A stretch of DNA of 6,357 nucleotides from Gemmatimonadales bacterium (GTDB lineage: Bacteria; Gemmatimonadota; Gemmatimonadetes; Palauibacterales; Palauibacteraceae): NCBI GenBank assembly GCA_030608825.1, contig JAUWDL010000087.1, positions 1 through 6,357 on the forward strand. The letters run 5' to 3'. A program made the position numbers and the translations under genes. The notes under the pieces were generated by a model. That model was not told the DNA's origin. It made no database searches and saw nothing but the letters and a program-made list of their open reading frames with translations. This document shows positions 5,641-6,357 of the stretch, piece by piece. The stretch's first letter is position 1; every line of letters begins with the position of its first letter.

Positions 5641-6357
5641 TCAGTGCCCCGACGAGTCGTCGAGGTACTTGACCAGTATCACCACGTTCCTGTCGGTGCG
5701 CCGGTTGTATGAGACTTCATCCATCACCTTGCGGACGACGTGAATGCCGAGACCGCCGAGTTCCCTCTCCTCTAGGGAGAGCGAGGTGTCCGGCGGCGCG
5801 CCGGAAAACGGATTGAACGGGATCCCGTCGTCGGCAATGGTCACGGCCAGACGGCGGCTCGACAGCTCGATCCGGACGTCGATCTCGCGCTCCTCATCGT
5901 CCTCAAACGCGTAGGAAATGACGTTGCTGAGCAGCTCGTCAAGCACGAGGTTGATCTGCCGTCGGATGGGCGTCGGAACTCCGTGCTCCTCTGCGAAGGC
6001 GTTGAACGACTCTTGGACCCGGTCGATCTCGTCCAGCCGGTTGACCAGGCTCAGATGGAGAACGCTGACCTCCGTCCCTTCCGGTTCTCCGTAATACGTC
6101 GTCGCAAGGATCGTGATGTCGTCCGCCTGCGCCGCGCTGCCCTGGAAGCTCCGGATGCCTTCCAGCGTGGCACGCACGACCGCTTCTGCGTCATTGGAAT
6201 CACAAGAGGAAAGCAACTCAGCCAGTCGACGTTCGTCGTACAGGCGCTGCTCTTCGTTCATCGCCTCGGTGACTCCGTCGGTGTAGGCGAAGAACAAGTC
6301 TCCTCCCGTCAGGATCGCTTCGCCCTGGCCATAGACCATGTCCTCCACCGCGCCGAT
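5641..6357 (-). CDS. Partial SpoIIE-type PP2C phosphatase fused to RsbW-like ATPase
   Basis: The C-terminal 238 residues are visible; the frame is open through the window edge (it begins IGAVEDMVYG), so the true start lies outside. Residues about 1-90 are the end of a PP2C/SpoIIE (RsbU-like) Ser phosphatase: GGDLFFAYTDGVTEAMN (19-35 region) and ADDITIL with the metal-binding Asp pair near 79-80. Residues about 97-232 are an RsbW/SpoIIAB-type GHKL ATPase: N-box LDELLSNVISYAF with E141 and N145, G1 box ADDGIPF (D176, D177, G178) and G2 box LGGLGIHVV (about 200-208). All ATP-binding motifs look intact. The kinase half is expected to phosphorylate the STAS protein encoded next, and the phosphatase half to reverse this, so one chain carries both opposing activities. 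This PP2C-plus-ATPase architecture is known in several phyla. Any sensor domain that would name the input is upstream, outside the window. Confidence 0.93.
   Translation of the reverse strand: MGAVEDMVYGQGEAILTGGDLFFAYTDGVTEAMNEEQRLYDERRLAELLSSCDSNDAEAVVRATLEGIRSFQGSAAQADDITILATTYYGEPEGTEVSVLHLSLVNRLDEIDRVQESFNAFAEEHGVPTPIRRQINLVLDELLSNVISYAFEDDEEREIDVRIELSSRRLAVTIADDGIPFNPFSGAPPDTSLSLEERELGGLGIHVVRKVMDEVSYNRRTDRNVVILVKYLDDSSGH

Noticed and set aside
6346..6348. GTG as a true start of the PP2C-ATPase gene
   Set aside because: The frame stays open to the window edge and the residues before it (IGA) continue the conserved PP2C sequence; a start here would remove most of the phosphatase domain.
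1..6357. CRISPR arrays, tRNA/rRNA genes, insertion sequences and long direct repeats
   Set aside because: Reading through both strands I found no periodic repeats, no transposase motifs and no recognisable RNA gene; all long stretches are explained by the six minus-strand genes.

Overview
The window is a GC-rich stretch in which every supportable gene lies on the minus strand, so transcription runs from high to low coordinates. Two exported lipoproteins point to a Gram-negative-type bacterium. The combination of a PP2C phosphatase fused to an RsbW-like kinase, a TTHB210-like lipoprotein and large multidomain signalling proteins fits an environmental lineage such as Myxococcota or Gemmatimonadota. 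That placement is inference only: there is no rRNA or marker gene here.

Layout in the direction of transcription. (1) 6357-5641 is the C-terminal part of a SpoIIE-type PP2C phosphatase fused to an RsbW-type histidine-kinase-like ATPase; its start lies outside the window. (2) 5611-5279 is a STAS-domain anti-sigma-factor antagonist. These two make a partner-switching module. (3) After a 119-nt gap, 5159-2574 encodes an unusual 861-residue protein with three domains: an isochorismatase-like (cysteine hydrolase) fold without its catalytic Cys and Lys, an APH-type small-molecule/protein kinase domain with intact catalytic motifs, and a NUDT9-type ADP-ribose Nudix domain. (4) Five nucleotides later, 2568-1657 encodes an inositol-monophosphatase-superfamily phosphatase. 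(5) After 84 nt, 1572-670 encodes a TTHB210-like exported protein. (6) After a 303-nt intergenic region, 366-1 is the N-terminal part of a lipoprotein cut by the window edge.

The most interesting part is the tight pair at 5159-1657. The Nudix box of the large protein keeps its spacing but replaces the first two metal-binding glutamates of REUxEE (it reads RVLERE). This is the same pattern as the non-hydrolysing ADP-ribose sensor domain of human TRPM2 (RILRQE). The rest of the NUDT9-specific signature (GRPRNPxGRTG, GRGLLGxWG and a TDxAW segment) is well preserved. With the isochorismatase-like domain also apparently inactive and the kinase domain apparently active, the protein looks like a ligand-gated kinase, possibly reading ADP-ribose or a related nucleotide. 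A metal-dependent phosphatase is translationally coupled to it and a partner-switching switch lies just upstream. The motifs are seen directly; the functional model is inference.
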